32,134 nucleotides of DNA from an uncultured Fusobacteriaceae bacterium (GTDB lineage: Bacteria; Fusobacteriota; Fusobacteriia; Fusobacteriales; Fusobacteriaceae), in assembly GCA_947072665.1 (NCBI GenBank), contig CAMTIW010000015.1, positions 1 to 32,134 of the forward strand. The letters are read 5' to 3'. A program made the translations under genes and the position numbers. Below the pieces are notes generated by a model. It saw only the letters and a list, made by a program, of their open reading frames with translations. It had not been told where the DNA came from and did not search any database. This document shows positions 24,258 through 32,134 of this stretch, piece after piece. The number at the start of each line of letters is the position of its first letter. Positions within the stretch are counted from its first letter, which is position 1.

Positions 24258-26009
24258 ATGGCAATCAGAAAATTTAGAAAAAATTTGAAACCATTTATAT
24301 GGACGATTACAATTGCATTTCTTTTATCGCTAGGTGCTGGATTTTTTGCAGAATTATCTAGAGGATTTGGTGGACCAAAATCTTATGCGTTTAAAGTTAA
24401 TGGTCAAAAAGTAGAGAAAAGAGATGTTGAGAGAGCTAAAGTTGGAATATCGGATATGTATTCTAAAAACCTAGGTGGTCAATTGGATAAAAATATTGTA
24501 ACAGTTATTGGGACGGATGAGGCTATCAATAAAATGTTAACATTGGAAATAGCTAAAAAATTAAAGATAAGTGTTTCCAGTAATGATGTAGAAAAAGAAT
24601 ATAAAGAAATAGAGAAATCTATCCCAAGTAAAGAACAGTTTAAAAGAATGTTAATGTCTCAGGGATTGACAAAAGCAACTTTAAAACAAGAAATAAAACA
24701 AAGTTTAATAATAAGAGCAACTGTAGAATATTTTGAAAGTTCAGTTGTGCCTACACAATTAGAAATAGAAAAATATTATGATGAAAATAAAAATACTAAA
24801 TTTGTTGCAACTGATTTAAAAAATTCAGAACAGGAAATAATTAAAGAAATAAAAAACTATCAAGGTAAGAAGAATTATGAATTAGCTTTGGAAGAAGCTA
24901 GAAGAAATATGGTGATAACTGATGTACAAGAGGAATATAAAGCGGATATTCCTAAAATAGAGTTCCAAAAAGATGGTTTTATAGTAAGTAACTCAGATTA
25001 TTCAAGAAAGGTATTAAATGCACTTTTTCAAACAAGGGGGGATAAAGAAAATGCCCCTAAGTTAGCAACAGAACAGTTTAATTCTGAAATAAAACTAGCT
25101 AAAATAGCTATAAGTAGAGATATAAGAGTAGATGATAGACTTCCATTGGAAAGTAAATTAAGTTCTTATAGAGAACAACTGTTTGAGTCTATAAAAAAAG
25201 ACGTTAAAATAACAGAAAAAGATATAACGGATTTATTTAAAAAAACAAAAGAAAACTATAACATAGAAGAAAGTATTTCTGCAAATATAGCAGTTATGAA
25301 TATTTTACCTTCAGAGAAAGATAAAATAGAAACAACTAAAAAAGCAGAGGAACTATTAAAAAGACTTACCAAAGAAAATTTTGCAGAAGAAGCAAAAAAA
25401 TACTCAGATGATGGTGGTTCAGCATCTAAAGGTGGAGAACTAGGATGGTTTGGAAAAGAAATAATGATTCCAGTTTTTGAAAAAGCGGCTTTTACAGGAG
25501 AAGTAGGAAAGATTTATCCACAAGTTGTCACATCAGAATTTGGAGATCATTTAATCTATATAAATGACAGAAGGACAGTTGCAGGGAAAGAAGAAGTGAA
25601 TGTTTCTCATATTCTTTTAAAACCAAAAATATCTGAAAAAACGAAGGATATGGCTGAAAAAAATGCTAAAGAAATATTAAAAAAATTAAATTCTAAAGAA
25701 TTAACATTTGCTAATTTAGCTGAAAAAGAGAAGTCTATTTCTTTATCTAGAGAATTTACAGATATTACTAAAAATGGATATATTCAAGGACTTGGTTATG
25801 AGGAAAAATTAGTTAAAGATTTATTTAATAATGAATTGGATAAAATAAAAATAGAAGAAATAGGAGATAAAATATTCATAACAGAAAAACTTAGTGTACA
25901 AAACTTTGTAGAGGCAAAATTGAGTGATCCTGTAATTCATGAAAAAGTAAAAAAAGAATACCTGAATAAAGAGACATATAAACAAATGGAAAAATTTTTA
26001 AAAGATTAA
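24258..26009 (+). CDS. Membrane-anchored peptidyl-prolyl cis-trans isomerase (SurA/PpiD-like, parvulin domains)
   Basis: 583-residue envelope chaperone/foldase. Residues about 12-32 (KPFIWTITIAFLLSLGAGFFA) are a single membrane anchor after a basic start, as in PpiD. A SurA-N-like helical region follows (YAFKVNGQKVEKRDVERAK; residues about 40-170), then a parvulin domain near 395-440 with FAEEAKKYSDDGGSASKGGELGWFGKEIMIPVFEKAAF and GDHLIYINDRR. A second, more diverged parvulin-like repeat begins VNVSHILLKPK (about 450-550). No downstream partner in an operon. GGGGAGGA lies about 10 nt before ATG 24258. A role in folding outer-membrane or secreted proteins is inferred from the family. Confidence 0.88.
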   Translation: MAIRKFRKNLKPFIWTITIAFLLSLGAGFFAELSRGFGGPKSYAFKVNGQKVEKRDVERAKVGISDMYSKNLGGQLDKNIVTVIGTDEAINKMLTLEIAKKLKISVSSNDVEKEYKEIEKSIPSKEQFKRMLMSQGLTKATLKQEIKQSLIIRATVEYFESSVVPTQLEIEKYYDENKNTKFVATDLKNSEQEIIKEIKNYQGKKNYELALEEARRNMVITDVQEEYKADIPKIEFQKDGFIVSNSDYSRKVLNALFQTRGDKENAPKLATEQFNSEIKLAKIAISRDIRVDDRLPLESKLSSYREQLFESIKKDVKITEKDITDLFKKTKENYNIEESISANIAVMNILPSEKDKIETTKKAEELLKRLTKENFAEEAKKYSDDGGSASKGGELGWFGKEIMIPVFEKAAFTGEVGKIYPQVVTSEFGDHLIYINDRRTVAGKEEVNVSHILLKPKISEKTKDMAEKNAKEILKKLNSKELTFANLAEKEKSISLSREFTDITKNGYIQGLGYEEKLVKDLFNNELDKIKIEEIGDKIFITEKLSVQNFVEAKLSDPVIHEKVKKEYLNKETYKQMEKFLKD

Positions 26010-26038
26010 GATTGGAAATAATGTAAAAATAATTGTTG

Positions 26039-26077
26039 AAAATGAGTGGTTTCTAGAAAAGAGATACTCATTTTTTT
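26039..26077 (+). terminator. Terminator after the peptidyl-prolyl isomerase gene
   Basis: AAAATGAGT (26039-26047) pairs with ACTCATTTT (26066-26074), imperfect inner stem, followed by T residues to 26077. Confidence 0.85.
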
Positions 26078-26126
26078 CATGTTCTATAAAAAAAAAGATA
26101 TTAAGGTAAAAAAAGATATAAAAAAT

Positions 26127-26155
26127 TTGATTATTTATGAAAAATATATTATACT
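26127..26155 (+). promoter_or_regulatory. Promoter of dnaG-rpoD
   Basis: TTGATT (26127-26132), 17-bp spacer, TATACT (26150-26155), 41 bp before the dnaG start. Confidence 0.7.
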
Positions 26156-26196
26156 AGAGAGTAAAAGATTTTAAAAATAAAATTATTAGGTGAACT

Positions 26197-27999
26197 ATGA
26201 AATATAAAGATGAGGATATTGAAAAATTAAATCAAAGTTTAAAAATTGAAGAAGTAGTTGGTCAATATGTAGAATTAAAAAGAGCGGGCTCTAATTACAA
26301 AGGATTATGTCCATTTCACTCAGATACTACACCATCTTTTATGGTAAGTCCAAGTAAAAACATATGTAAATGTTTTGTATGTGGTGCTGGGGGCAGTCCT
26401 ATAAAATTTTACTCCAATTATAAAAAAATATCTTTTAGTGAAGCTGTAAAAGAATTATCTGATACCTACAAAATTCCTGTTAGAGAAAACTATATTTCTA
26501 AAGAAGTGACAGATGAATATAAAGAGTATTATGAAATTATGAAGCTAGCTAACGAATATTATGGAGAGCAAATTTTTGAGAATACAGGAAGAGAATCTTT
26601 AGATTATCTAACTAAAAGAGGCATAACTCCTGAAAATATAAAAAAACATAAGTTAGGCTATGCTTTAAATTCTAAAAGTGCATTAACAGACCATTTGCTA
26701 AAAAAAGGATATGGATTATCAGAACTTATAACATTAGGACTTTCTAAAGAAAGTGAAAATGGAGTATATGATAATTTTAGAAATAGGATAATATTTCCTA
26801 TTTATTCTTTAGAAAATAAAGTTATTGCTTTTGGTGCTAGGAGTTTAGAAAACAATAAAAATATACCTAAATATATAAATTCTCCAGACACACCAATTTT
26901 TAAAAAAGGTAATATATTATATGGAATAGGTGATAAAAATTCCATAATAAGAAAGAAAAAATATTCCATATTAATGGAAGGTTATATGGATGTTCTAATG
27001 TCTACTCTTCATGGTTTTGATGTAACATTAGCTCCTTTAGGAACTGCTCTTACAGAAGAGCAAGGGAAACTTTTAAAAAGATTTACGAACAATGTAATTT
27101 TATCCTTTGATATGGACGCACCAGGACAAAAGGCTACTGAAAAGGCTATATTAACCTTAAAAAAAATAGGTTTCTCAATAAGGGTAGTTGAGGTGGAAGG
27201 TGCAAAAGACCCAGATGAATATATAAAGAAATTTGGAAAAGAATCTTTTTTAAAACAAGTTAAGAATTCTATAGAAAGTTTTGATTTTTTATATAAATTT
27301 TATTCTAAAGATTATGATTTAAATGATATTTTTGCTAAACAAAATTTTATAAAAGGATTTAAAGAGTTTTTTTTATGTGTGGATGATAAAATAGAAAAAT
27401 CACTTTATATAGATAAACTTTCTTTAAATATTGGTATGGCTAAAGAAATTTTGTGGGAAACATTAGTAATAGACAATAAAACGAATAAAAAAGAACTGAG
27501 AAAAAAAGAAGAAATTATAAAAAAAATAGATGAGGAAGAAAAAGAATACGAAGTAGAAAATTTGACAGCTAGTCTAGTTTTAATGAATAATAAATATTAT
27601 AAATATTTTAAGAATAAAGATTTCCAAAGTAATTTCTTAAAAAAAATAATATTATATTTTGAAAAAAATTTAGAAATAGAAAAAGAAATAAATATTATTA
27701 ATTTAATTAAATCAGATGAATTTAATGAAAAAGAACAAGAAAAACTTTTAGATTTTTCATTAATAAAGTATACTAGATATTCAGAAAAAGAAGAACAAGA
27801 AAAACTTTTTATAATGATAATGTCAGATTGGTTAAGGAAAGATGTTTTAGATTTTCAGAAAAAAAGAATTAATATTGAAATAAGTATGGAACTGAAAAGA
27901 ATTGATACTCAGTTGAAATTAGTGGCCAATATAGAGGAAATTTTAGCCCTTTGTAATAGATTTAATAAAATTTTAGAGAATAGGTTCTTTGATATTTGA
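26197..27999 (+). CDS. dnaG: DNA primase (DnaG)
   Basis: Makes RNA primers at the replication fork. The 600-residue protein starts with the CHC2 zinc finger, with Cys38, His41, Cys59 and Cys62 (CPFH ... CKCFVCG). The central core has GFGARSLE-like [10 protein letters not shown], the TOPRIM Glu261 in MEGYMDV, and Asp305/Asp307 in [11 protein letters not shown]. The C-terminal part (about 430-600) is strongly charged and poorly conserved, where DnaB helicase interaction is expected. TTAGGTGA lies close to ATG 26197. rpoD starts 14 bp after its stop. This is the dnaG-rpoD part of the macromolecular-synthesis operon (rpsU is not seen upstream). Confidence 0.95.
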   Translation: MKYKDEDIEKLNQSLKIEEVVGQYVELKRAGSNYKGLCPFHSDTTPSFMVSPSKNICKCFVCGAGGSPIKFYSNYKKISFSEAVKELSDTYKIPVRENYISKEVTDEYKEYYEIMKLANEYYGEQIFENTGRESLDYLTKRGITPENIKKHKLGYALNSKSALTDHLLKKGYGLSELITLGLSKESENGVYDNFRNRIIFPIYSLENKVIAFGARSLENNKNIPKYINSPDTPIFKKGNILYGIGDKNSIIRKKKYSILMEGYMDVLMSTLHGFDVTLAPLGTALTEEQGKLLKRFTNNVILSFDMDAPGQKATEKAILTLKKIGFSIRVVEVEGAKDPDEYIKKFGKESFLKQVKNSIESFDFLYKFYSKDYDLNDIFAKQNFIKGFKEFFLCVDDKIEKSLYIDKLSLNIGMAKEILWETLVIDNKTNKKELRKKEEIIKKIDEEEKEYEVENLTASLVLMNNKYYKYFKNKDFQSNFLKKIILYFEKNLEIEKEINIINLIKSDEFNEKEQEKLLDFSLIKYTRYSEKEEQEKLFIMIMSDWLRKDVLDFQKKRINIEISMELKRIDTQLKLVANIEEILALCNRFNKILENRFFDI

Positions 28000-28013
28000 G
28001 GAGGATTTTAATA

Positions 28014-29342
28014 ATGAAGCGTTTTATAAAAAATGAAAAGGTATTGTCTTTACTAAGAAGAGCTATGGAAAAAAAGACCATAACGTACGAAGAAATAAAT
28101 GAGGAACTTAAGGATGAATTTGATATTGAAAATATTGAATTTTTAATAAGTGGTATGATAGAACAAGGAATAGACATACAAAAGAAAAGTAAAATCGAAA
28201 AAAAGATGAAGCAAAAAAATGAAACTAAAGAACAAGAATCCGTAAAGACAAAAAGAACAAAAATTGAACCTAAAAAAATAAAAAAAATCGAAATAAAAGA
28301 TGAAGATGAAGATTTAGATGATGATGACCTAGATGATGATGACGATGAGCATCATGCAAGACCTAAAAAAACTCAAGGGTTATTTGATGATGAAGATGAG
28401 AAAAGAAGAGGACATAATTTTGATGGATTTGGAGATTTTAATCCTGACGAAGTTGAACATATACCCGAAGAAGAATTAGTAAGTGAAGATTTATTTAATA
28501 TAACGGGTGAAATGAAAGTTGACGAGCCTATAAAAATGTATTTAAGAGAGATTGGACAAATTCCTTTGCTTAGTCATGCAGATGAACTTAAGTATGCAAA
28601 AGCTGCCTATGAAAAGGAGCAATATGCTATAGACCAGTTAGTTGAAGCCAATTTAAGACTAGTCGTAAGTATTGCTAAAAAACATACGAATAGAGGGTTG
28701 AAACTATTGGATTTAATTCAAGAGGGAAATATTGGACTTATGAAGGCTGTAGAAAAATTTGAGTATACAAAGGGATATAAATTCTCAACCTATGCAACTT
28801 GGTGGATAAGACAAGCAATAACAAGAGCAATAGCAGATCAAGGTAGAACAATAAGAATACCAGTTCATATGATAGAAACAATAAATAAAATAAAGAAAGA
28901 AGCTAGAATATATCTTCAAGAAACAGGGAAAGATGCTACACCTGAAATTTTAGCAGAAAGACTAGGAATGGAAACTGCTAGAGTAAAAGCTATACAAGAG
29001 ATGAACCAAGATCCTATATCACTTCAAACAGCTGTGGGAAGTGAAGAGGATAGTGAACTTGGAGATTTTGTTGAAGACAATAAAGCTCTTAATCCATATG
29101 AGCAAACAAATAGAACCTTATTAAGAGAACAATTAGATGAAGTTCTTGAAACTTTAAGTGAAAGAGAAAGAAAAGTACTTAGATATAGATATGGTTTAGA
29201 TGATGGTTCTCCTAAAACATTGGAAGAAGTTGGGAAAATATTTAAAGTAACAAGAGAAAGAATTAGACAAATTGAAGTTAAAGCATTAAGAAAATTAAAG
29301 CATCCAAGTCGTAGAAAAAAATTAGAAGATTTTAAAGTCTGA
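28014..29342 (+). CDS. rpoD: RNA polymerase primary sigma factor (RpoD/SigA)
   Basis: Housekeeping sigma-70 factor, 442 residues. Region 1.1-like N-terminus (1-70, predicted helical), then a long acidic and basic linker with an Asp-rich run near residues 95-115, then region 1.2 ([13 protein letters not shown]), region 2 ([37 protein letters not shown], with the melting aromatics [12 protein letters not shown]), region 3 and region 4.2 ([22 protein letters not shown]). It carries all recognition residues. GAGGAGG overlaps the dnaG stop and lies 9 nt before ATG 28014. A longer frame from TTG 27996 would run through the RBS and is rejected. Downstream there is a terminator. Confidence 0.97.
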   Translation: MKRFIKNEKVLSLLRRAMEKKTITYEEINEELKDEFDIENIEFLISGMIEQGIDIQKKSKIEKKMKQKNETKEQESVKTKRTKIEPKKIKKIEIKDEDEDLDDDDLDDDDDEHHARPKKTQGLFDDEDEKRRGHNFDGFGDFNPDEVEHIPEEELVSEDLFNITGEMKVDEPIKMYLREIGQIPLLSHADELKYAKAAYEKEQYAIDQLVEANLRLVVSIAKKHTNRGLKLLDLIQEGNIGLMKAVEKFEYTKGYKFSTYATWWIRQAITRAIADQGRTIRIPVHMIETINKIKKEARIYLQETGKDATPEILAERLGMETARVKAIQEMNQDPISLQTAVGSEEDSELGDFVEDNKALNPYEQTNRTLLREQLDEVLETLSERERKVLRYRYGLDDGSPKTLEEVGKIFKVTRERIRQIEVKALRKLKHPSRRKKLEDFKV

Positions 29343-29350
29343 AAATAATT

Positions 29351-29379
29351 AAAGTGAGTTTTTAGTGAACTCACTTTTT
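29351..29379 (+). terminator. Terminator of dnaG-rpoD
   Basis: AAAGTGAGTT (29351-29360) pairs perfectly with AACTCACTTT (29368-29377), 7-nt loop, followed by T residues and TGTTTT. Confidence 0.92.
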
Positions 29380-29382
29380 GTT

Positions 29383-29410
29383 TTGGTATTATAAAAAAAA
29401 ATGATATAAT
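29383..29410 (+). promoter_or_regulatory. Promoter of the sigma-like gene
   Basis: TTGGTA (29383-29388), 16-bp spacer, TATAAT (29405-29410). It begins in the T-tail of the rpoD terminator, giving the sigma-like gene its own transcription. Confidence 0.6.
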
Positions 29411-29463
29411 TATTTTTGAGATACTAATGTTATAAAAATAAAATAATGAGGAAATGGTAAAAT

Positions 29464-30240
29464 ATGAAACTAAGAGAATATGAAATATTGGTGATAGAAG
29501 AATTAAAAAGTGAAGAAGAATTTTCTGAATTTTTAGAAAAAAATATAGTTGAATTAGACGAAAATTTAAAAGAACATTTATTCTCTACTGATGAAAATTT
29601 TAAAAATATAGAAACGAGCACATTGGAATATCTAGAAGAAATTTCAATGCTACCGATTCTAACAACTGAAGAAATAGAAGAGAAATTTAAGGTAGACGGT
29701 ATGGAAGAAAGAGACGAAATTATAACAAAAAAATTATATATTCCAATAAGAATGGGAATGTTTCAGTTAAAAGATGGTGTTGACTACATGGATTTAACAC
29801 AAGAGGGAACGATTGCTTTAATAAAAGCTGTTGGAAAATATAAAGATAGTGGTTATAAGGATTTTGATACCTATGCAAAATTATATGTTGTAAGAGCTAT
29901 GGTATTATTTATTTATAATAGAATGGAAGAGAATAAATCTGAATATATAAGATATTTCGAAAATAAAAAGCATGAATATTTGGATTCGTTAGAAATAATA
30001 GAAGGATTTGAAAAAAAAATACAAGAAGTTAAAGATATTACATATTTGTCATTAAAAAATAGTTTAACAGAAGAAGAAATAGAGGTACTTGTAAGATATT
30101 ATGGATTTAATAAAGAAAAGAGTTTATCCATATATGAGCTTGAAGAGTTTTTAAAAATAGAAAAAGGAACAGGGGAAAAATTGTTTCAAATTGCAATAAA
30201 TAAACTTTCTAGATTTGGAGGAGAGATGATAATTTTATGA
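29464..30240 (+). CDS. Degenerate sigma-70-like protein next to rpoD
   Basis: 258 residues. Alignment by eye with the RpoD upstream shows a region 1.2-like part (TLEYLEEISMLPILTTEEI, 53-71), a region 2-like part (about 88-135) with DLTQEGTIALIKAVGKY matching [17 protein letters not shown], and a region 4-like part (about 200-252) with LTEEEIEVLVRYYGF and YELEEFLKIEKGTGEKLFQIAINKL. The core-binding region 2.2 is kept. The -10 melting aromatics ([10 protein letters not shown]) read DTYAKLYVVRA, and the -35 helix ([10 protein letters not shown]) reads IEKGTGEKLFQIA. It therefore looks like a sigma relative that has lost normal promoter recognition. No strong RBS is visible; ATGA overlap couples it to the NIF3 gene. 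Seen only: similarity and losses. Function unknown. Confidence 0.75.
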   Translation: MKLREYEILVIEELKSEEEFSEFLEKNIVELDENLKEHLFSTDENFKNIETSTLEYLEEISMLPILTTEEIEEKFKVDGMEERDEIITKKLYIPIRMGMFQLKDGVDYMDLTQEGTIALIKAVGKYKDSGYKDFDTYAKLYVVRAMVLFIYNRMEENKSEYIRYFENKKHEYLDSLEIIEGFEKKIQEVKDITYLSLKNSLTEEEIEVLVRYYGFNKEKSLSIYELEEFLKIEKGTGEKLFQIAINKLSRFGGEMIIL

Positions 30241-31025
30241 TTAAATTGAAAGAAATAATTATACAATTAGAAAAAAAATTTCCTAAAAAATTAGCTGAAG
30301 ATTGGGATAATGTAGGTCTGATATTGGGAAGTGAAGAAAGGTTAATAAAAAAAATAGTTATAGGAATAGATGCGGATTTGGAGACAATAGAATTTGCTAT
30401 AAAAAATAAAGCTGATTTACTTATAACGCATCATCCTATGATATTTTCAGCAATAAAAAAAATTGATTTAGATACAGTTTTAGGAAAAAAAATTGAAGAT
30501 TTAATTACTAATAAAATAAACTTATATACATTACATACCAATATAGATTCAGGGAAAGATGGACTCAATGACTATCTTTTGGAAAAAATGGGTATTTTTA
30601 ATTCTAAAATATTAGATTTGAATCCTTTAGAAAAAAATTGTGGTATAGGTAGATATTTTAAGCTTGAAAATGAAATAAGTTTGAATCTATATATAGAAGA
30701 GATAAAGAGTAAATTGAATATTCAAAATGCCGTATGTTATTCTAAAGATTTAAATAAAAAAATAAAAAAAATTGTAGTGGTAAATGGATCAGGAGCAAGT
30801 TTTTGGAAAAAATCAAGATTTATTGGAGCTGATTTATTAATAACTGGAGATGTAAAATATCATGATGCATTGGATGGAATGGAAAATGGGATTTCATTTT
30901 TAGACCTAGGTCATTATGAAAGTGAAAAATTATTTTTATATTTAATAGAACAAGAATTGGATAAAATCAATATAGATATAGAAATAAAAATTTTTAAAAA
31001 AGAATCACTTGGAAAAATAGTATAA
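30237..31025 (+). CDS. NIF3-family dinuclear-metal protein (YqfO/YbgI-like)
   Basis: 262 residues of the Nif3-like dinuclear metal-centre hexamer family. Markers are AEDWDNVGLILG at the N-terminus, DLLITHHPMIFSAIKKI with the paired histidines, LYTLHTNIDSGKDGLNDYLLEKMG, and a late DLGHYESEKLF with the His and Glu metal ligands. It is the short form without the PII-like insert seen in B. subtilis YqfO. The family has a predicted GTP cyclohydrolase I type 2 annotation in some databases but no firmly established activity. ATG 30237 shares ATGA with the sigma-like gene stop, which implies coupled expression. In Firmicutes this family is also found beside rpoD/sigA, so the neighbourhood is meaningful. 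Confidence 0.92.
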   Translation: MIKLKEIIIQLEKKFPKKLAEDWDNVGLILGSEERLIKKIVIGIDADLETIEFAIKNKADLLITHHPMIFSAIKKIDLDTVLGKKIEDLITNKINLYTLHTNIDSGKDGLNDYLLEKMGIFNSKILDLNPLEKNCGIGRYFKLENEISLNLYIEEIKSKLNIQNAVCYSKDLNKKIKKIVVVNGSGASFWKKSRFIGADLLITGDVKYHDALDGMENGISFLDLGHYESEKLFLYLIEQELDKINIDIEIKIFKKESLGKIV

Positions 31026-31048
31026 AAATTAAGTATAGGGGTGAGAAT

Positions 31049-31603
31049 GTGAAAAAATTGATAATAGTTATTATGTGTTATTTATCAGTTCAATCTTTTG
31101 CAGAAATTAGAGATGAAATAAAGATTTTTTCCAGTGAAAAAATAGAAGTTTTAAATTCAAAAATAAAAGAATTTGAAGATACAAATGATATAAGATTTTT
31201 TTTAATAACTAACGCTTTTGGAGAAAATTTTTCTTTAGAAAGTCCAGAGAAGGCTATTGTAATAAATATTCAGAAAAATAATTTAGGAAATATGAATGTT
31301 GAAGAAAATTTTACCAGAGATATAAAAATTGAAGAACATGAAGATGAAATTAATTTACTTATAGATAACTTAGAGCCATTTTTAAAAAGTGGTGAAATAG
31401 ATAAATATGTGGAAGAGTTTATTTCTGGAGTAGATGATATTTTGAAAAAAAATGACAAAAAAGAAGAAAATCAAGATTTAAGCTTTGATTTTTCAGAAAA
31501 TAAGTGGAAAATTATAAAATGGATCGTTGTTATCTTGACTTTTTTGAATATTATAGGTAGAATAAGATATATCTCTAAAAAAAAGAGAAATAAAAAATAT
31601 TAA
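31049..31603 (+). CDS. Putative secreted/membrane TPM-domain-like protein
   Basis: 184 residues starting at GTG 31049, with AGGGGTGAG about 6 nt upstream. Residues 1-18 (MKKLIIVIMCYLSVQSFA) are a cleavable signal-type sequence. The middle (about 22-145) resembles a TPM fold, with a SSEKIEVLNSKIKEFEDTNDIRFFLIT start and an alternating beta/alpha pattern, but the hallmark glycine-rich tail of many TPM proteins is absent. Residues about 153-171 (WKIIKWIVVILTFLNIIGRI) form a membrane segment, followed by a basic tail RYISKKKRNKKY. Topology: extracytoplasmic domain with a C-terminal anchor. Assignment to TPM is tentative; no catalytic residues are identifiable. 23 bp after the NIF3 gene; likely same transcript. 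Confidence 0.65.
   Translation: MKKLIIVIMCYLSVQSFAEIRDEIKIFSSEKIEVLNSKIKEFEDTNDIRFFLITNAFGENFSLESPEKAIVINIQKNNLGNMNVEENFTRDIKIEEHEDEINLLIDNLEPFLKSGEIDKYVEEFISGVDDILKKNDKKEENQDLSFDFSENKWKIIKWIVVILTFLNIIGRIRYISKKKRNKKY
31535..31563 (+). promoter_or_regulatory. Candidate promoter of rnpB inside the TPM-like gene
   Basis: TTGACT (31535-31540), 17-bp spacer, TAGAAT (31558-31563). It lies within the 3' end of the preceding coding region. The predicted start near 31570 is about 40 nt upstream of the mature RNA 5' end. Confidence 0.45.
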
Positions 31604-31612
31604 AAATTAATA

Positions 31613-31952
31613 AATAAGGTATCAGGTCTAATCGCTGCTCATTAATTTGAGGAGAGGAAAGTCCGGGCTCCGTAGAGCAAAAAGGGCAGTTAACGGCTGC
31701 TAAAGGAAACTTTAAGGAAAGTGCCACAGAAAATAGACCGCCTTCGGGTAAGGGTGAAAAGGTGGTGTAAGAGACCACCAGTGTCTTAGGGAACTAAGAT
31801 AGCTAGGTAAACCCCCTTTGGAGCAAGACAAAATAGGAAAGGTTAAGGGCTGCTCGTCCGGCTTTCAGGGTAAGTTGCTAGAAGTTATAAGTAATTATAA
31901 AGCTAGAAAAATGATTAGTTAACACAGAACCCGGCTTATTTGATGCCTTATT
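31613..31952 (+). ncRNA. rnpB: RNase P RNA, bacterial type A
   Basis: Catalytic RNA that matures tRNA 5' ends. Terminal P1 stem: AATAAGG-TATCA (from 31613) pairs with TGATG-CCTTATT (31941-31952). Conserved segments are present in order: GAGGAGAGGAAAGTCCGGGC (P3-P4 side, about 31650-31669), GGCAGTTAACGGCTGC, GGAAACTTTAAGGAAAGTGCCACAGAAA (start about 31706; core J-region), the CCGCCTTCGGG hairpin (31739 area), GGTAAACCCC (about 31806-31815, the P15 loop that binds tRNA CCA), and ACAGAACCCGGCTTA (3' half of P4, from about 31924). About 340 nt, normal for type A. Reading frames on the opposite strand here are shadows of the RNA. Confidence 0.95.
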
Positions 31953-32015
31953 TATTATAATATTTTATGTGTTTTTATGAAAATAAAAATTATTTTAAAA
32001 AAAACAAAAAAAGTA

Positions 32016-32044
32016 TTGACGAAAAACATTAACTGTGGTATTAT
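32016..32044 (+). promoter_or_regulatory. Strong promoter, probably of an rRNA operon
   Basis: TTGACG (32016-32021), 17-bp spacer, TATTAT (32039-32044). Upstream is a long A/T-rich stretch (31953-32013) that would suit an UP element. No reading frame follows in the remaining 84 bases. Confidence 0.75.
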
Positions 32045-32050
32045 TTATCT

Positions 32051-32134
32051 TGTCCACGACATAAATGACGGGGACGAACAATAGGACATTAACAACAGAA
32101 TAGAGAAGAAAAAAGTTCTTGAAAAAGAACAATG
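32051..32134 (+). other. Probable rRNA leader with hairpin at its end
   Basis: From the predicted transcription start the RNA contains GTCC.../GGGGAC near 32054-32075 and GGACATTAACAAC (about 32083-32095), the latter loosely boxA-like. It ends in a perfect GTTCTT-GAAA-AAGAAC hairpin (32115-32130). The last bases (ACAATG) resemble the start region of the 16S rRNA gene in Fusobacteria as I recall it. The 16S gene itself is outside the window, so this remains an inference. Confidence 0.5.

Noticed and set aside
27996-28013. Longer rpoD reading frame from TTG 27996
   Set aside because: The added codons are the Shine-Dalgarno GAGGAGG itself; ATG 28014 is correctly spaced.
31575-31778. Minus-strand reading frame across rnpB
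   Set aside because: Explained by the RNase P RNA; no RBS and no homology recognised.
31956-31961. TATAAT after rnpB as the rRNA promoter
   Set aside because: No -35 at the right spacing (GGCTTA is inside rnpB); the TTGACG/TATTAT pair at 32016-32044 is far better.

Overview
The window is AT-rich, low-GC bacterial DNA with strong Shine-Dalgarno sites, very lysine/isoleucine/glutamate-rich proteins and AT-rich intergenic spacers. Gene content and protein style (guanine riboswitch-led pur operon with a single-chain PurL, a B. subtilis-like PurF with Fe-S cysteines, a dnaG-rpoD operon, N-terminally anchored peptidyl-prolyl isomerase) fit the phylum Fusobacteriota best (Fusobacterium/Cetobacterium-like). 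That assignment is an inference from style, not from a marker gene comparison.

Layout. (1) 1-296: the 3' end of a DUF4143/AAA_14-type ATPase. (2) 297-681: a dense regulatory leader with a promoter, a guanine riboswitch with an antiterminator/terminator switch, then a 20-codon leader ORF whose last codons form the 5' arm of a second long terminator hairpin. (3) 682-12451: a nine-gene purine operon, purE-K-L-C-F-M-N-H-D, with short spacers and start/stop overlaps. It covers every step from PRPP to IMP except PurB. (4) 12571-14136: a single-gene unit for guaB (IMP to XMP). (5) 14163-18927: a membrane metallophosphoesterase, an exported-looking oligoendopeptidase F, and an AlbA_2/ATPase/winged-helix regulator carrying a perfect 21-bp tandem repeat. 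(6) 18935-20326, minus strand: thyA-folA, the thymidylate/tetrahydrofolate pair. (7) 20374-21138: a hemolysin III-family membrane protein. (8) 21146-22485, minus strand: a histidine phosphatase and an unrecognised gene. (9) 22614-24183: an AAA+ NtrC-like regulator with a degenerate receiver domain and a GAFQGA instead of GAFTGA loop. (10) 24189-26077: a SurA/PpiD-like PPIase. (11) 26127-29379: dnaG-rpoD. (12) 29383-31603: a second, degenerate sigma-70-like protein translationally coupled to a NIF3-family protein, then a TPM-like membrane protein. (13) 31613-31952: RNase P RNA. (14) 32016-32134: a strong promoter and leader that probably belong to an rRNA operon starting just beyond the window.

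How it fits together: the left third makes purine nucleotides and is shut down by guanine/hypoxanthine through the riboswitch, with a possible second translation-sensed checkpoint. guaB and thyA-folA add guanine and thymidine nucleotide supply, with PurN and PurH consuming the 10-formyl-tetrahydrofolate whose pool FolA maintains. The right third is information-processing machinery: primase, primary sigma factor, a sigma-like paralogue, RNase P RNA and an rRNA promoter.

The observations most worth a second look are the leader ORF/terminator overlap before purE, the sigma-like protein that keeps the core-binding helix but has lost promoter-recognition residues, and the non-canonical NtrC-like regulator.
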